This document shows positions 1 through 8,444 of a stretch of DNA of 64,000 nt, piece by piece; positions within the stretch are counted from its first letter, which is position 1, and each line of letters begins with the position of its first letter. A program made the position numbers and the translations under genes. Location of the stretch: NCBI GenBank assembly GCA_002409325.1, contig DHUU01000020.1:158980-222979 (forward strand), in the 5' to 3' direction. The notes under the pieces were generated by a model that saw only the letters and a list, made by a program, of their open reading frames with translations, was not told the origin of the DNA and ran no database searches. This DNA is from Bacteroidales bacterium UBA5226 (GTDB taxonomy: Bacteria > Bacteroidota > Bacteroidia > Bacteroidales > UBA932).

Positions 1-99
1 TACTACTTCGTCCTGGATCAGGGACAGCATCGCGTAGCCTCCTCCAAAGCAAAACAAACCAATCTTAAAGAAGCTGTAAAACAATTCCAGGTAGATCAT
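1..99 (-). CDS. Chromate transporter, second half-size subunit (5' part only)
   Basis: The minus strand from 99 reads MIYLELFYSFFKIG followed by FCFGGGYAMLSLIQDEVV, the N-terminal signature of the CHR (chromate transporter) family: a short amphipathic start, then a Gly-rich FGGG(Y/L)AML motif. The ATG at 99-97 overlaps the TGA of the upstream subunit (ATGA), so the two are translationally coupled. Only the first 33 codons lie in the window. Paired half-size CHR proteins usually act together as an inner-membrane anion transporter; the substrate here is not proven to be chromate. Confidence 0.85.
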   Translation of the reverse strand, partial: MIYLELFYSFFKIGLFCFGGGYAMLSLIQDEVV

Positions 100-647
100 A
101 GGCCGTGCCTCCTCTTCCGGTATGTTTCAATCCTGAACCAGACATAGCCTCCCATCCCGGCAGCCAGGATAATCCAGACAGGAGATACCCCCATCAGCCA
201 GATCAGCACTGTGGCGGCAACAGCTATCAGCCCCGTCGCATAAGTCAGGCCTATGGAACGCATGGTGGTTATAACCGGAACGGCAATCAGGGAAACAACC
301 ACCGGACGCATGCCCATAAAAATCTTTTCTACAACAGAATTTTCCCTGAAATTCTGAAAGAAAACTGCCAGAACCAAAATAGAAAAAAACGGGGCACAGA
401 CAGCCCCCAGAACAGATACCAGAGACCCGCCAGTCCCTTTGACCCGGTAGCCGACTGCTACAGCAATGTTAACAGCAATAACACCAGGCATAGTCTGCGT
501 TACAGCCAGTATGTCTGTAAAAACTTCTTTTGTGATCCATTTTTTTCGCTCCACAACCTCCCGCTCAATGACCGGCAACATAGCCAGCCCGCCCCCAATA
601 GTAAAGGCTCCTATTCTGAAAAACACCTTAAACAGCTCCCAGTACAT
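96..647 (-). CDS. Chromate transporter, first half-size subunit
   Basis: A 183-residue membrane protein with the CHR-family N-terminus (FRIGAFTIGGGLAMLPVIEREVV) and the conserved TQTMPGVIAVNIAVAVGYR stretch near residues 50-68. Five or so hydrophobic segments fit the usual half-size topology. It starts 2 bp after mtaB ends and overlaps the second subunit by 4 bp, so it belongs to the minus-strand operon that begins with the glucosaminidase at 5031. The family moves oxyanions such as chromate or sulfate across the inner membrane; the real substrate cannot be told from sequence. Confidence 0.9.
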   Translation of the reverse strand: MYWELFKVFFRIGAFTIGGGLAMLPVIEREVVERKKWITKEVFTDILAVTQTMPGVIAVNIAVAVGYRVKGTGGSLVSVLGAVCAPFFSILVLAVFFQNFRENSVVEKIFMGMRPVVVSLIAVPVITTMRSIGLTYATGLIAVAATVLIWLMGVSPVWIILAAGMGGYVWFRIETYRKRRHGL

Positions 648-649
648 TG

Positions 650-1918
650 TTAATCCAGAATTATTTCCACAACCGTATTGATCAAGGAACGATCGTATGG
701 CCGTTCCACCCGGATATAATTACGGGTATAACCGTGCATCTTCCCGTAACCGGTCTTGCCCTCAAACAACACTTCCTCCTTTCTGCCCCTGTTGGCCTGA
801 ATAAAGTCCCAGTGCAACCGGTCGGACAATTGGCCCAGCATCCGGGTCCTTTGGGTGATTATCCCTTCGCGGATTCTTTCTGTTACAGGTAATAAGGCAG
901 CCTGCGTGCCGGGTCTGGGAGAGAAGGGGAAAACGTGCAGAAAAGAAGGCCCAAGGCCTTCAAGCAGTTTGTAAGTTTCCACAAAATCAGCATCCGTTTC
1001 ACCCGGAAAACCGGCTATCACGTCAACACCTATGAACGCATAAGGCATCAGGGAGCGGATAAACCTTACCTTGCCGGCAAACAAACCGGGATCATACCTC
1101 CTTCCCATTCTCCGGAGGATCCGGCTGCTACCGCTTTGCAAAGGAATGTGGAAATGGGGAAGGAAACACTTCACCGCAGCCGTTATTTCTATGATCTCTT
1201 CTGTCAGAAGGTTTGGCTCTATGGAGGATATCCTGTAGCGCTCAATCCCCTGTACATGGGACAGGTTTCTCAGAAGGTCGGCAAAAGACTCTCCGGTGGT
1301 TTTTCCAAAATCACCGGTGTTAACTCCGGTCAATACAATCTCTTTGACCCCTCTGGCGGCTATTTCCTGCGCCTGCTGTACCACCTGTGAAATGGGAATG
1401 TTCCTGCTGCGGCCCCTGGCCAGTGGTACAGTGCAGTACGTGCAGTAATAATCACAGCCATCCTGCACTTTTAAAAAGGACCTTGTCCTGTCACGGTTAT
1501 CCTCTCCGGCAGACCAGGCAGGGAAAAAAAATTTTCCTGCCCCGCCAGGATTCGTAAGTGGAGTCCTGTACTCCGGATTATCGGCCACTTGCGCCACACG
1601 GTCTCTGAAATTAGTTCCCAGTATTGCCCCTACCCCGGGAATCCCGGCAAGGTTTCCTGCCCTCAGCTGCGCTGAGCAGCCGGTAACGATCACACGTGTT
1701 TCGGGATTGATACGCAATGCTTTTCGTATGGCCTGGCGGCTTTTCTTGTCTGCGTGTTCGGTTACAGAACAGGTATTGATGATGGTAATGCCTGCCCCTG
1801 CAGAGGCCCCCACCTTTTGATAACCTTTTTGGATCAGATCCCGGGCTATGGTAGCACTTTCGGCATAATTGAGCTTGCACCCCAGTGTTACGACAGTAAA
1901 TGTCCTTTTTTCATTCAT
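650..1918 (-). CDS. mtaB: tRNA t6A37 methylthiotransferase MtaB
   Basis: A 422-residue MiaB-family methylthiotransferase. The N-terminal UPF0004 domain has its three cluster-binding cysteines in VTLGCKLNYAE, IINTCSVT and VTGCSAQ, and the radical SAM domain carries CDYYCTYC around residue 155. A C-terminal TRAM region follows (GKTGYGKMHGYTRNYIRV). The TLGCKLNYAES opening is typical of MtaB rather than MiaB. It converts t6A37 of ANN-decoding tRNAs to ms2t6A using SAM and two 4Fe-4S clusters. Its start overlaps the end of folB by 8 bp, so it is read as part of the operon. Confidence 0.93.
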   Translation of the reverse strand: MNEKRTFTVVTLGCKLNYAESATIARDLIQKGYQKVGASAGAGITIINTCSVTEHADKKSRQAIRKALRINPETRVIVTGCSAQLRAGNLAGIPGVGAILGTNFRDRVAQVADNPEYRTPLTNPGGAGKFFFPAWSAGEDNRDRTRSFLKVQDGCDYYCTYCTVPLARGRSRNIPISQVVQQAQEIAARGVKEIVLTGVNTGDFGKTTGESFADLLRNLSHVQGIERYRISSIEPNLLTEEIIEITAAVKCFLPHFHIPLQSGSSRILRRMGRRYDPGLFAGKVRFIRSLMPYAFIGVDVIAGFPGETDADFVETYKLLEGLGPSFLHVFPFSPRPGTQAALLPVTERIREGIITQRTRMLGQLSDRLHWDFIQANRGRKEEVLFEGKTGYGKMHGYTRNYIRVERPYDRSLINTVVEIILD

Positions 1919-2279
1919 GCTGCAAATCCCTCATAGTCAAGGTAACCGAAGCTCGCCCCACTTCTTCTCCTCCCAGGGCGGGTGCCAGTTTGGATACTGT
2001 TACACGGCAATCGGACAATAAAAAGGATCGGGACAGGGAGCGGATAATCCTGCCAGCGACGTGTTCCAGAAGCCGGCTTGGTATAGACATTTCTTTACTA
2101 ATTATTTGATAGACATGCGAATAATCAACCGCATCCTCCAGTTTATCCGTCAAGGCAGCCGGGCATTCAGGGGTTGACATCTCTACGTCAACTATAAAAT
2201 ATGTGCCTATCAGGCGCTCTTCGTCAAAACACCCGTGGTGGGCGTAAAATTTGATATCCTTCAAAGCGATTGTTGCCAT
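1911..2279 (-). CDS. folB: Dihydroneopterin aldolase FolB
   Basis: A 122-residue protein of normal FolB length. It opens with IALKDIKFYAHHGCFDEERLIGTYFIVDVE, the substrate-binding start with the conserved YAHHGxxxEE motif, and has DAVDYSHVYQII and LLEHVAGRI further on. It cleaves 7,8-dihydroneopterin to 6-hydroxymethyldihydropterin and glycolaldehyde in folate synthesis. It starts 3 bp after the methyltransferase gene and overlaps mtaB by 8 bp; the operon partners are not folate genes. Confidence 0.93.
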   Translation of the reverse strand: MATIALKDIKFYAHHGCFDEERLIGTYFIVDVEMSTPECPAALTDKLEDAVDYSHVYQIISKEMSIPSRLLEHVAGRIIRSLSRSFLLSDCRVTVSKLAPALGGEEVGRASVTLTMRDLQHE

Positions 2280-2282
2280 AAA

Positions 2283-2996
2283 TCAAGCCAATAATAAAAA
2301 TACACATGGTTTTTTCTTATATACAGTGGAAAAATCAGGCTCCATACCCTTCCACTCCCCTATCGTCCTGGTACAGATAAATGCATCGGGCATGGTAAGA
2401 TTTATTGCCACTGTGAGCCTTGAAGAGGCAGAACAACAAGCCAGCAGTGCGAGGAACAGGGATTCGTTCCTGTAAGGGGTCTCAATAAAGATCTGGGTCT
2501 GTTGTTCCAGAGCCGACTGTTTTTCCAAGACCCGGATCCTCTTGTCACGCAATTCGGGTTTTACCGGGAGGTATCCCTGGAATGCAAATTTTTGTCCATT
2601 GAGCCCCGAGGCCATCAAAGCCAGCATAAGGGAAGAGGGGCCGGCAAGGGGAACCACCGGGAATCCGCCACGGTGCGCCAGTGCAACCAGATCCGCACCG
2701 GGATCTGCTACTGCGGGAAGACCTGCCTCGGACAGCATCCCCATGGAATGTCCCTTTCTCAAAGGCTCCAGCAGTCCGTTCAGTTCCCCGGGGGATGTAT
2801 GCTCATTGAGCACTCCAAATTCCAGCAACCTCACATCCAGGCCCAAAGCCGAGAGGTAGCGCCTGGCAGTTCTGAGTTCTTCAACTACAAAATATTGCAG
2901 CGTTCTCACCATCTCTATATGATCTGACGGAAGGACACCCGACGGCGGTGTGTCCCCCAGCGGGGACGGAATCAGATACAGCACCGGAGTGTTCAT
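2283..2996 (-). CDS. RsmI-family SAM-dependent methyltransferase (tetrapyrrole methylase fold)
   Basis: A 237-residue member of the COG0313 group. It has LYLIPSPLGD at the start, GMLSEAGLPAVADPGADLVALAHR (family GxPxxxDPG motif) around residues 81-104, VVPLAGPSSLMLALMASGL and FIETPYRN. RsmI 2'-O-methylates C1402 of 16S rRNA. This is the short form common in Bacteroidota and lacks the extra C-terminal domain of full-length RsmI, so the rRNA target is inferred. It overlaps mltG by 4 bp and precedes folB by 3 bp. Confidence 0.8.
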   Translation of the reverse strand: MNTPVLYLIPSPLGDTPPSGVLPSDHIEMVRTLQYFVVEELRTARRYLSALGLDVRLLEFGVLNEHTSPGELNGLLEPLRKGHSMGMLSEAGLPAVADPGADLVALAHRGGFPVVPLAGPSSLMLALMASGLNGQKFAFQGYLPVKPELRDKRIRVLEKQSALEQQTQIFIETPYRNESLFLALLACCSASSRLTVAINLTMPDAFICTRTIGEWKGMEPDFSTVYKKKPCVFLLLA

Positions 2997-4048
2997 TGCG
3001 CCCGCCCCTCCTGATTCAGGCGCAGGGTCAGGGCTCGCTGGAATCGCCTGGCATTTTTCATGTGGTTGCCCAAGGTAGTAGCAAAATTATGATACCCGCT
3101 GAAATCTTCTTTTGCACAGAAATACAAATAATTATGACGTTGATAATTGAGTACGGCATCAATGGCTTCTATCGAAGGCACAGATATGGGCCCCGGGGGC
3201 AATCCGCGGTACTTATAGGTGTTATAAGGAGATTCAATTTTCGTATGCTTTTTGAGCACCCTTCGGATGGTATAATCCTGTGCCGCAAAAATCAGGGTGG
3301 GATCTGCCTGTAAAGGCATTCCTGTCCTGAGGCGATTCATATAAACGCCCGCCACCACCGGCATTTCATCGGCCTTTGCGGTCTCTTCATTAACAATAGA
3401 AGCCAGAGTACTTACCTGCTTTGGGGTCAGCCCTATGCTTTTTGCCTTTTCTCTTCTCTGGTCATTCCAGAAATGATTGTATTCCCGGTACATCCTTTCC
3501 AGAAGCTCCTCTCCGCTTACGGTCCAGTAGACTTCGTAGGTATTGGGAATGAACATGCCCCGCAGGCTTGCCAAATCAAAACCAAACGAGGCAATAAGGG
3601 AATCGTTTCTCAAATGTTCCAGTACCGAGGCCGAATCTATGGCTAGGTTACGTGCCAGGACCGAAGCCAGTCTTTCAAAAGTCCTTATGGAACCAGACAG
3701 GGTCATGTTCAGGGGGTCCTGCCATCCCATGGACAGCTTTCTGGCCAGTTCCCGGTTGTTCATTCCGTGGCTTAAGGCATAGCGTCCGGGATGCACATTG
3801 TACGGCAGGTTTTCGCGTCGGGCAGCCCAACGGAAAGTTTGTTCGATTTTCAAGTGGCCACCGGCTTTCAGACTGTCAATAAGCTCCTCATAATCTGTTC
3901 CTTCCGGTATCAGCAGAAAGGCTGTTTTTCCGTTTTCCGTCACCACGTTACGGTGGTGGAACGTAAGATAAGCCCACCCTCCGGCCAGAATGCCAGCTCC
4001 CAAAATCAAAACAGTGAAAAAGAACAATATCCCGTATTTTCTTCTCAT
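2993..4048 (-). CDS. mltG: Endolytic murein transglycosylase MltG
   Basis: A 351-residue YceG-like protein with one N-terminal membrane anchor (residues about 8-30). The catalytic region has ASIVNEETAKADEMPVVAGVY with the conserved Glu, then MPLQADPTLIFA and SPYNTYKYRGLPPGPISVPS. MltG cuts nascent glycan strands in the periplasm and sets glycan length. It begins 11 bp after the glucosaminidase gene, so two wall hydrolases are made from one transcript. Length and motif order are normal. Confidence 0.95.
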   Translation of the reverse strand: MRRKYGILFFFTVLILGAGILAGGWAYLTFHHRNVVTENGKTAFLLIPEGTDYEELIDSLKAGGHLKIEQTFRWAARRENLPYNVHPGRYALSHGMNNRELARKLSMGWQDPLNMTLSGSIRTFERLASVLARNLAIDSASVLEHLRNDSLIASFGFDLASLRGMFIPNTYEVYWTVSGEELLERMYREYNHFWNDQRREKAKSIGLTPKQVSTLASIVNEETAKADEMPVVAGVYMNRLRTGMPLQADPTLIFAAQDYTIRRVLKKHTKIESPYNTYKYRGLPPGPISVPSIEAIDAVLNYQRHNYLYFCAKEDFSGYHNFATTLGNHMKNARRFQRALTLRLNQEGRAQ

Positions 4049-4059
4049 AATATCATTAT

Positions 4060-5031
4060 TTATCTCAGACGCACTACGGTACGGGCAGGGGGGTAATCCG
4101 TCACACCGGGGTTGAGTTTGCGCAATGATTGCAGACGAATCCCAAAACGCTGCGAAATGTCAGACAGTGATTCACCGGGAACAGAAGACCAGGAAGCTTC
4201 GCCCCTTTCTCCTCTACCTGCTTTGCGCTCCAGATAGACTTTTTCACCTGCGGCCAGACCGGCATCTGGTGCAACGTCATTAAAACGTGTTAGTTCCCTT
4301 CGGAAAAGCCTGTATTCAGCTGCCAAAGACTGATAGGTATCTCCGGGGGCAGACAATACATAACGCTTCCCGTTGGTCTGTAAAATCCTTCTTACCACAT
4401 CAATGGAAAAGACGTCTTCCCCCGGGAAGCCGTGAGAAAACAGTCCGGGCCGTACCGCCGGGGTCTGTTCCCCAATGGTGTCTTGAAGGGGAAGCAAATC
4501 ATACTGATGCAAATCGTACTGTTCAATCAACTCTATGAGCAGTTGGGCATAACGCGGATTCGTTGCATATCCAGCCTGTTTCAGGCCGTTAGCCCATGAG
4601 GTATAATCCGTTCTGTCCAGCAAAAACAGGTTGGAGTAACGTGGCCGAGTCCTGAGAAACTCCGAGTGATCGTAATAGGAATCTTCTGCCGTTCTGTATT
4701 TTCGGAAACATTCCTGCAACGTATCGTCATCGTGGTATATACGGTCTCCTTCCCAATCATGACACTTGATACCGAAGTGGTTATTGGCTTCCCTGGCCAG
4801 CCGGCTGTTCCCGTTGCCTGATTCCAGGCATCCCTGGGCCAGGATAATGCTGGCAGGAATTCCATATCGGTGCATCTGGCCAACGGCAATACCCTTGTAA
4901 GTGTCTATGTATTGTTCCCGTGAAAGGGTCCGCTCCCGGACCTCCGGCAAGGGGATAGCCGAAGTGGGGACAGACAGGGGCAGGATGCAGAAAATAAAGC
5001 AAAAGGCCTTATATAGAGACGGATTCAACAT
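4060..5031 (-). CDS. Secreted glucosaminidase with LysM domain
   Basis: A 323-residue protein with a signal peptide (MLNPSLYKAFCFIFCILPLS), a FlgJ/LytG-type glucosaminidase domain (about residues 40-185: ASIILAQGCLESGNGNSRLA with the catalytic Glu, then NNHFGIKCHDWEG and YDHSEFL), and LysM-like peptidoglycan-binding repeats at the C-terminus, the last one GESLSDISQRFGIRLQSLRKLNPG. A longer frame reaches 5331 but would run antisense through cdd. The ATG at 5031 gives a clean signal peptide and sits 5 bp after a TAnnTTTG box, so I chose it. Likely role: periplasmic or surface cleavage of peptidoglycan glycans. Confidence 0.88.
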   Translation of the reverse strand: MLNPSLYKAFCFIFCILPLSVPTSAIPLPEVRERTLSREQYIDTYKGIAVGQMHRYGIPASIILAQGCLESGNGNSRLAREANNHFGIKCHDWEGDRIYHDDDTLQECFRKYRTAEDSYYDHSEFLRTRPRYSNLFLLDRTDYTSWANGLKQAGYATNPRYAQLLIELIEQYDLHQYDLLPLQDTIGEQTPAVRPGLFSHGFPGEDVFSIDVVRRILQTNGKRYVLSAPGDTYQSLAAEYRLFRRELTRFNDVAPDAGLAAGEKVYLERKAGRGERGEASWSSVPGESLSDISQRFGIRLQSLRKLNPGVTDYPPARTVVRLR

Positions 5032-5035
5032 GGTG

Positions 5036-5043
5036 CAAATGTA
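5036..5043 (-). promoter_or_regulatory. Promoter -7 box of the glucosaminidase-mltG operon
   Basis: The minus strand reads TACATTTG, the Bacteroidota -7 consensus TAnnTTTG, followed by CACC and the ATG at 5031. Transcription would start at or next to the start codon, predicting a leaderless mRNA. The box lies back to back with the cdd promoter. Confidence 0.6.
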
Positions 5044-5054
5044 GTATAAATTCC

Positions 5055-5062
5055 TATATTTG
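5055..5062 (+). promoter_or_regulatory. Promoter -7 box of cdd
   Basis: TATATTTG matches TAnnTTTG exactly and lies 23 bp before the cdd ATG. No clear TTG at -33 is seen. It is 11 bp from the divergent box at 5036-5043, so the two promoters probably cannot be occupied together. Confidence 0.6.
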
Positions 5063-5085
5063 CTTTCTATAAACCACCATGCTAT

Positions 5086-5523
5086 ATGAACAGAAGTACC
5101 CTTACCATTGATTATACAGAAACAACAAAAGACCAGCTTGGATCTGAAGACATTGAACTCCTTGAGAAAGCGGTTAAAGCGGCCGGCAGTGCCTATGCCC
5201 CTTATTCGCAATTCCGGGTGGGAGCTGCAGTACGTCTGGACAACGGACAGGTCCTGTGTGGCAACAACCAGGAGAATGCCTCCTTTCCTGCAGGCATTTG
5301 TGCCGAACGTTCTGTAGTCTTCTATGCACACGCAAATTTCCCGGCCAATCGTATCCTGGCCATAGCCATCACGGCCTCTCCCTGCGGAATTTGCAGACAG
5401 GTACTACTGGATAGCGAAAAAAGAGGCGGTATTCCCATACGCGTTTTACTGGGAGCGGGTGACCAGGTCCGCATTTTTAATAGTATTAAGGACCTCCTGC
5501 CTTTTGGCTTTGATTCTATCTGA
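5086..5523 (+). CDS. cdd: Cytidine deaminase
   Basis: A 145-residue homotetrameric-type deaminase. The zinc site is visible: FPAGICAERSVVFYA (Cys ligand and catalytic Glu in CAE) and SPCGICRQVLL (two Cys). Substrate residues are in YAPYSQFRVGAAV and the NxENAS motif (NNQENASFPAG). It deaminates cytidine and deoxycytidine for pyrimidine salvage. The stretch between AIAITA and SPCG is shorter than in most relatives, a small loop deletion outside the active site. It is followed directly by the SRP RNA gene. Confidence 0.92.
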   Translation: MNRSTLTIDYTETTKDQLGSEDIELLEKAVKAAGSAYAPYSQFRVGAAVRLDNGQVLCGNNQENASFPAGICAERSVVFYAHANFPANRILAIAITASPCGICRQVLLDSEKRGGIPIRVLLGAGDQVRIFNSIKDLLPFGFDSI

Positions 5524-5530
5524 TTTTTTG

Positions 5531-5538
5531 TACCTTTG
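5531..5538 (+). promoter_or_regulatory. Promoter -7 box of the SRP RNA gene
   Basis: TACCTTTG matches TAnnTTTG and ends 3-4 bp before the 5' arm of the SRP RNA closing stem, exactly where the RNA's 5' end is expected. The box overlaps the region just after the cdd stop codon. It may also serve mnmA by read-through. Confidence 0.75.
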
Positions 5539-5540
5539 TA

Positions 5541-5640
5541 CGGGGTAAGTCGTGTACGACCAGCTCCCACTGAACTCCCCCAGGGTTGGAAGACAGCAAG
5601 GGTAGGTGGTTGTAGCGGTGCGATACACTAAGCTTACCCT
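5541..5640 (+). ncRNA. ffs: Small bacterial SRP RNA (4.5S type)
   Basis: The core holds the signature of the Ffh-binding hairpin: CCCCCAGGGTTGGAAGACAG (5577-5596), then CAAGGGTA, matching the family pattern CCCAGG-x-GGAAG-x-AGCAAGGGTA with its GGAA tetraloop and asymmetric internal loop. The ends close the RNA: GGGTAAG at 5543-5549 pairs with CTTACCC at 5633-5639. Length of about 100 nt is right for the small SRP RNA. It works with Ffh and FtsY to bring membrane proteins to the translocon. No T-rich terminator separates it from mnmA, whose ATG comes 12 nt later. Confidence 0.93.
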
Positions 5641-5652
5641 TCTTTATTTATT

Positions 5653-6747
5653 ATGAAAATTGCCGTTGGCCTGTCAGGTGGGGTTGATTCCTCAGTCGCC
5701 GCCCTTCTGCTCAAACAGCAGGGGCACGACCTGTTTGGCCTCTTTATGAGGAACTGGAACGACACCACAGGAACGCTCCACGGTTCCTGTACCTGGGAAG
5801 AAGATCTGGACCTGGCAAAAATGGTGGCAAACAAGCTTGGAATCCCTTTCTTCTTTACAGACCTGAGCGAAGCGTACCGCCTGCGTGTGGCTGATTATAT
5901 GTTCAGTGAATATGAAAAAGGCCGGACTCCCAATCCCGACATCCTGTGCAACCGGGAGATCAAGTTTGACGCTTTTCTGGAAAAGGCCCTTGAACTGGGA
6001 GCTCACAGGGTGGCAACAGGCCATTATTGCAGGACAGAAAGAACAAGCGACGGGGTGTATCGTCTTATGCAGGGAGTGGACCGGAATAAGGACCAGTCGT
6101 ATTTTCTTTGCCAGCTCAACCAGGAGCAACTGTCAAAGGCTGTTTTTCCCATAGGGGAATTATCCAAGGCCAGGGTCAGGGAACTGGCACGACAGTCCGG
6201 ACTTCCAACTTCGGAACGTAAAGATTCACAGGGAATCTGCTTTGTGGGCAAAGTGGACCTGCCCGTTTTCTTGCAACAGAAACTGGCTCCCCGCAAAGGA
6301 AACGTGGTGGAAATCTTCCACGATGGATCCTCCAGGGTGATAGGTGAACACCAGGGAGCCCATTTTTATACCATTGGTCAGCGAAAAGGCCTTCATATCG
6401 GGGGACATGCAAACCCGCTGTTTGTACTCTCAACCGATATTGAAACCAATACTATCTACGTGGGAGAAGGTCAGGACCACCCGGGACTGTACCATACCTG
6501 CCTGGCCATTCAGGAAAGCGACATCCACTGGATTAGGCCCGATCTGAAAATGGGACCTGGCCAGGAACGTGACTACAGGATCCGCATACGCTACCGTCAG
6601 CCCCTGCAGGAAGGCACCCTGCGCCATGAAGAAGGTATGCAAATTATTTTCAGGGAGCCCCAACGAGGTATCACTCCGGGACAATTTGCAGCCTGGTACC
6701 AGGGCGAAGAACTGGTAGGATCTGGCGTTATAGCAAGCCGTTCATAA
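5653..6747 (+). CDS. mnmA: tRNA-specific 2-thiouridylase MnmA
   Basis: A 364-residue protein with the PP-loop ATP pyrophosphatase motif GLSGGVDSSVAALLLK at residues 5-20. It has the two catalytic cysteines in PDILCNREIKFD (about residue 98) and DSQGICFVG (about 198), and KDQSYFLCQL. It thiolates U34 of Lys, Glu and Gln tRNAs using sulfur passed from a desulfurase. Its start lies 12 nt after the SRP RNA with no separate promoter seen. Its 3' end overlaps the convergent S41 protease gene by 20 bp. Confidence 0.96.
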   Translation: MKIAVGLSGGVDSSVAALLLKQQGHDLFGLFMRNWNDTTGTLHGSCTWEEDLDLAKMVANKLGIPFFFTDLSEAYRLRVADYMFSEYEKGRTPNPDILCNREIKFDAFLEKALELGAHRVATGHYCRTERTSDGVYRLMQGVDRNKDQSYFLCQLNQEQLSKAVFPIGELSKARVRELARQSGLPTSERKDSQGICFVGKVDLPVFLQQKLAPRKGNVVEIFHDGSSRVIGEHQGAHFYTIGQRKGLHIGGHANPLFVLSTDIETNTIYVGEGQDHPGLYHTCLAIQESDIHWIRPDLKMGPGQERDYRIRIRYRQPLQEGTLRHEEGMQIIFREPQRGITPGQFAAWYQGEELVGSGVIASRS

Positions 6748-8320
6748 CTTCCAGCGCCTTTCTGAACTCCGGAAGAACCGGATTGATCACCCGGTAAAAA
6801 CACCCCGTACCAAAGAGCCTGGATGCTATCAGGGCTTTGATCTGTGTCCGGATATGCTTTTCCGACACATCCAGATCTCCTTCTTCAGGTATGATGCCAA
6901 AGGTGGCCGCATAGGCTGTCAGACCTTCAAACGGCACGTCTGCAAGTGTAACTTGCCGGTCAAAGGCTTCAAATGTTTGGTATTGCCTGACCATTCGTTC
7001 TCTTTCCCTGTCCAGGTAGTCGTTTACGTAAGCATTAACAATGCCCCTTCTTGCCAGTTGGACAAAGTAACCCGAATAATAACTGGTATCGGCCGGAACA
7101 AAGAAATCGGGCATGATACCTCCCCCGCCATACACTACCCGGTTGTTTTTTAATGTTCTGAAAGCCAATGAATCGGGTATCTGAACACTGTCCTGGTTAA
7201 TGGATTCCCCTCTTTCATATCTCTCCAGAATTTTCCTGTAATAAGTTTCCTGTTCCCCCATGACATAAGGAGACTGGATCACTCTGCCGCTCGGGGTATG
7301 GTATCGTGCCACGGTCAAACGCAGCTCGGACCCATCGTTCAGGGGGAAAAGCTGTTGCACCAGCCCCTTCCCGAAAGACCGCCGCCCTACAATGGGCCCC
7401 CTGTCCCAGTCCTGGATGGCACCGGCAACAATTTCACTTGCCGAGGCCGACCTTTCATCCATGATCACCACTACGGGAGTATTGATAAAGAAACCCATCC
7501 CTGAAGCATGTACTTCCTGACGCTTCATTTTTCCTCCCTCGGTGTAGAGGACCATTTCGCCCTTGCCTAGAAACTGCTCCGCCATAAAAAGAGCTGCACC
7601 CAGGTAACCCCCGCCGTTACCCTGCAGATCAAGGATCAGTCCCCGCGGCATTTTTTCCAGGTCTTTGAAAGCATCTATGAACTCGTCCTGCGTAGTCAGT
7701 GCAAACTTGTTAATCCTGACATACATGACCTCCGGGGTAGCCCAATAGGCTGCATCCAGGCTGTAAATGGGGATTTTGTCCCGGACCACTTCAAAATAAA
7801 GGGGTTCCTGCTCGCCCCGGCGAATCACGGTCAGGGATACCCGTGTTCCCTTTGGTCCCCTCAGAAGGCTGAAGACCTTCTGGTTTGTCAGGTCAGGAGA
7901 AGATATGGCTTCCCCGTCAACGGCAACGATTCTGTCATCGGCCCTGATCCCGACTGCTTCGGATGGGGCCCCTGCCACAGGTGTCATCACCACCAAAGTA
8001 TCCCGGATGATCGCAAATTCAATTCCAATCCCCTCAAAGTTCCCTTCCAGGGGTTCGGTCATGGAACGGACATCTGTTTCAGGAATATAAGAAGAATGGG
8101 GATCCAGCTGTCCCACCAGGGTTGTGATCATTTCATCAACTGCACCTGTCGCATCCAGGGAGTCGAGGTAATACTGCTGTATAAAAAACAACGCCTGTCC
8201 CAGCTTGTTTACCTGCTGGTTCAAAACGTCTGTCTGTCCCTGGGCAGAGCATGGGAGCAAGGCTACCAGAAAGAGCGTGATAGCCAATGATTTCTTAATG
8301 GATTTAGGTTTGTTTTTCAT
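6728..8320 (-). CDS. Carboxy-terminal processing protease, S41 family
   Basis: A 530-residue exported protease. It has a signal peptide (cleavage near SAQGQ), an S41 N-terminal region, a PDZ domain at about residues 95-180 (GIGIEFAI, VGIRADDRIVAVDGE, LLRGPKGTRVSLTV), and the catalytic core with Ser in DERSASASEIVAGA and Lys in GRRSFGKGLVQQ. CtpA/Prc proteases cut unstructured C-termini of envelope proteins. The C-terminal extra domain (residues about 390-530) is usual for Bacteroidota members. The ATG at 8320 follows a TAnnTTTG box by 5 bp, suggesting a leaderless mRNA. It overlaps mnmA tail to tail. Confidence 0.93.
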   Translation of the reverse strand: MKNKPKSIKKSLAITLFLVALLPCSAQGQTDVLNQQVNKLGQALFFIQQYYLDSLDATGAVDEMITTLVGQLDPHSSYIPETDVRSMTEPLEGNFEGIGIEFAIIRDTLVVMTPVAGAPSEAVGIRADDRIVAVDGEAISSPDLTNQKVFSLLRGPKGTRVSLTVIRRGEQEPLYFEVVRDKIPIYSLDAAYWATPEVMYVRINKFALTTQDEFIDAFKDLEKMPRGLILDLQGNGGGYLGAALFMAEQFLGKGEMVLYTEGGKMKRQEVHASGMGFFINTPVVVIMDERSASASEIVAGAIQDWDRGPIVGRRSFGKGLVQQLFPLNDGSELRLTVARYHTPSGRVIQSPYVMGEQETYYRKILERYERGESINQDSVQIPDSLAFRTLKNNRVVYGGGGIMPDFFVPADTSYYSGYFVQLARRGIVNAYVNDYLDRERERMVRQYQTFEAFDRQVTLADVPFEGLTAYAATFGIIPEEGDLDVSEKHIRTQIKALIASRLFGTGCFYRVINPVLPEFRKALEVMNGLL

Positions 8321-8325
8321 GCCTG

Positions 8326-8333
8326 CAAATGTA
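8326..8333 (-). promoter_or_regulatory. Promoter -7 box of the S41 protease gene
   Basis: The minus strand reads TACATTTG followed by CAGGC and the ATG at 8320. The spacing places the transcription start at about the start codon. Confidence 0.55.
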
Positions 8334-8397
8334 CAAAAACCTTCCTTGCCACACGATATTATTTTAACAAGACTTGTTTTTTAGTAAATGCTTTTAC

Positions 8398-8405
8398 TAT
8401 ATTTG
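8398..8405 (+). promoter_or_regulatory. Promoter of the porin-exporter operon
   Basis: TATATTTG, with TTG at 8374-8376 about 21 bp upstream, matches the Bacteroidota -33/-7 pair. It gives a leader of about 35 nt ahead of the ATG at 8445. This also argues against the longer reading frame that starts at 8388. Confidence 0.6.
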
Positions 8406-8444
8406 CATTTACTATCAACCCTTATACTATTATCAAGGTATACT

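Noticed and set aside
5032..5331. Upstream extension of the glucosaminidase frame to 423 residues
   Set aside because: It runs antisense through most of the 5' half of cdd and past both promoters; the signal peptide starts at 5031.
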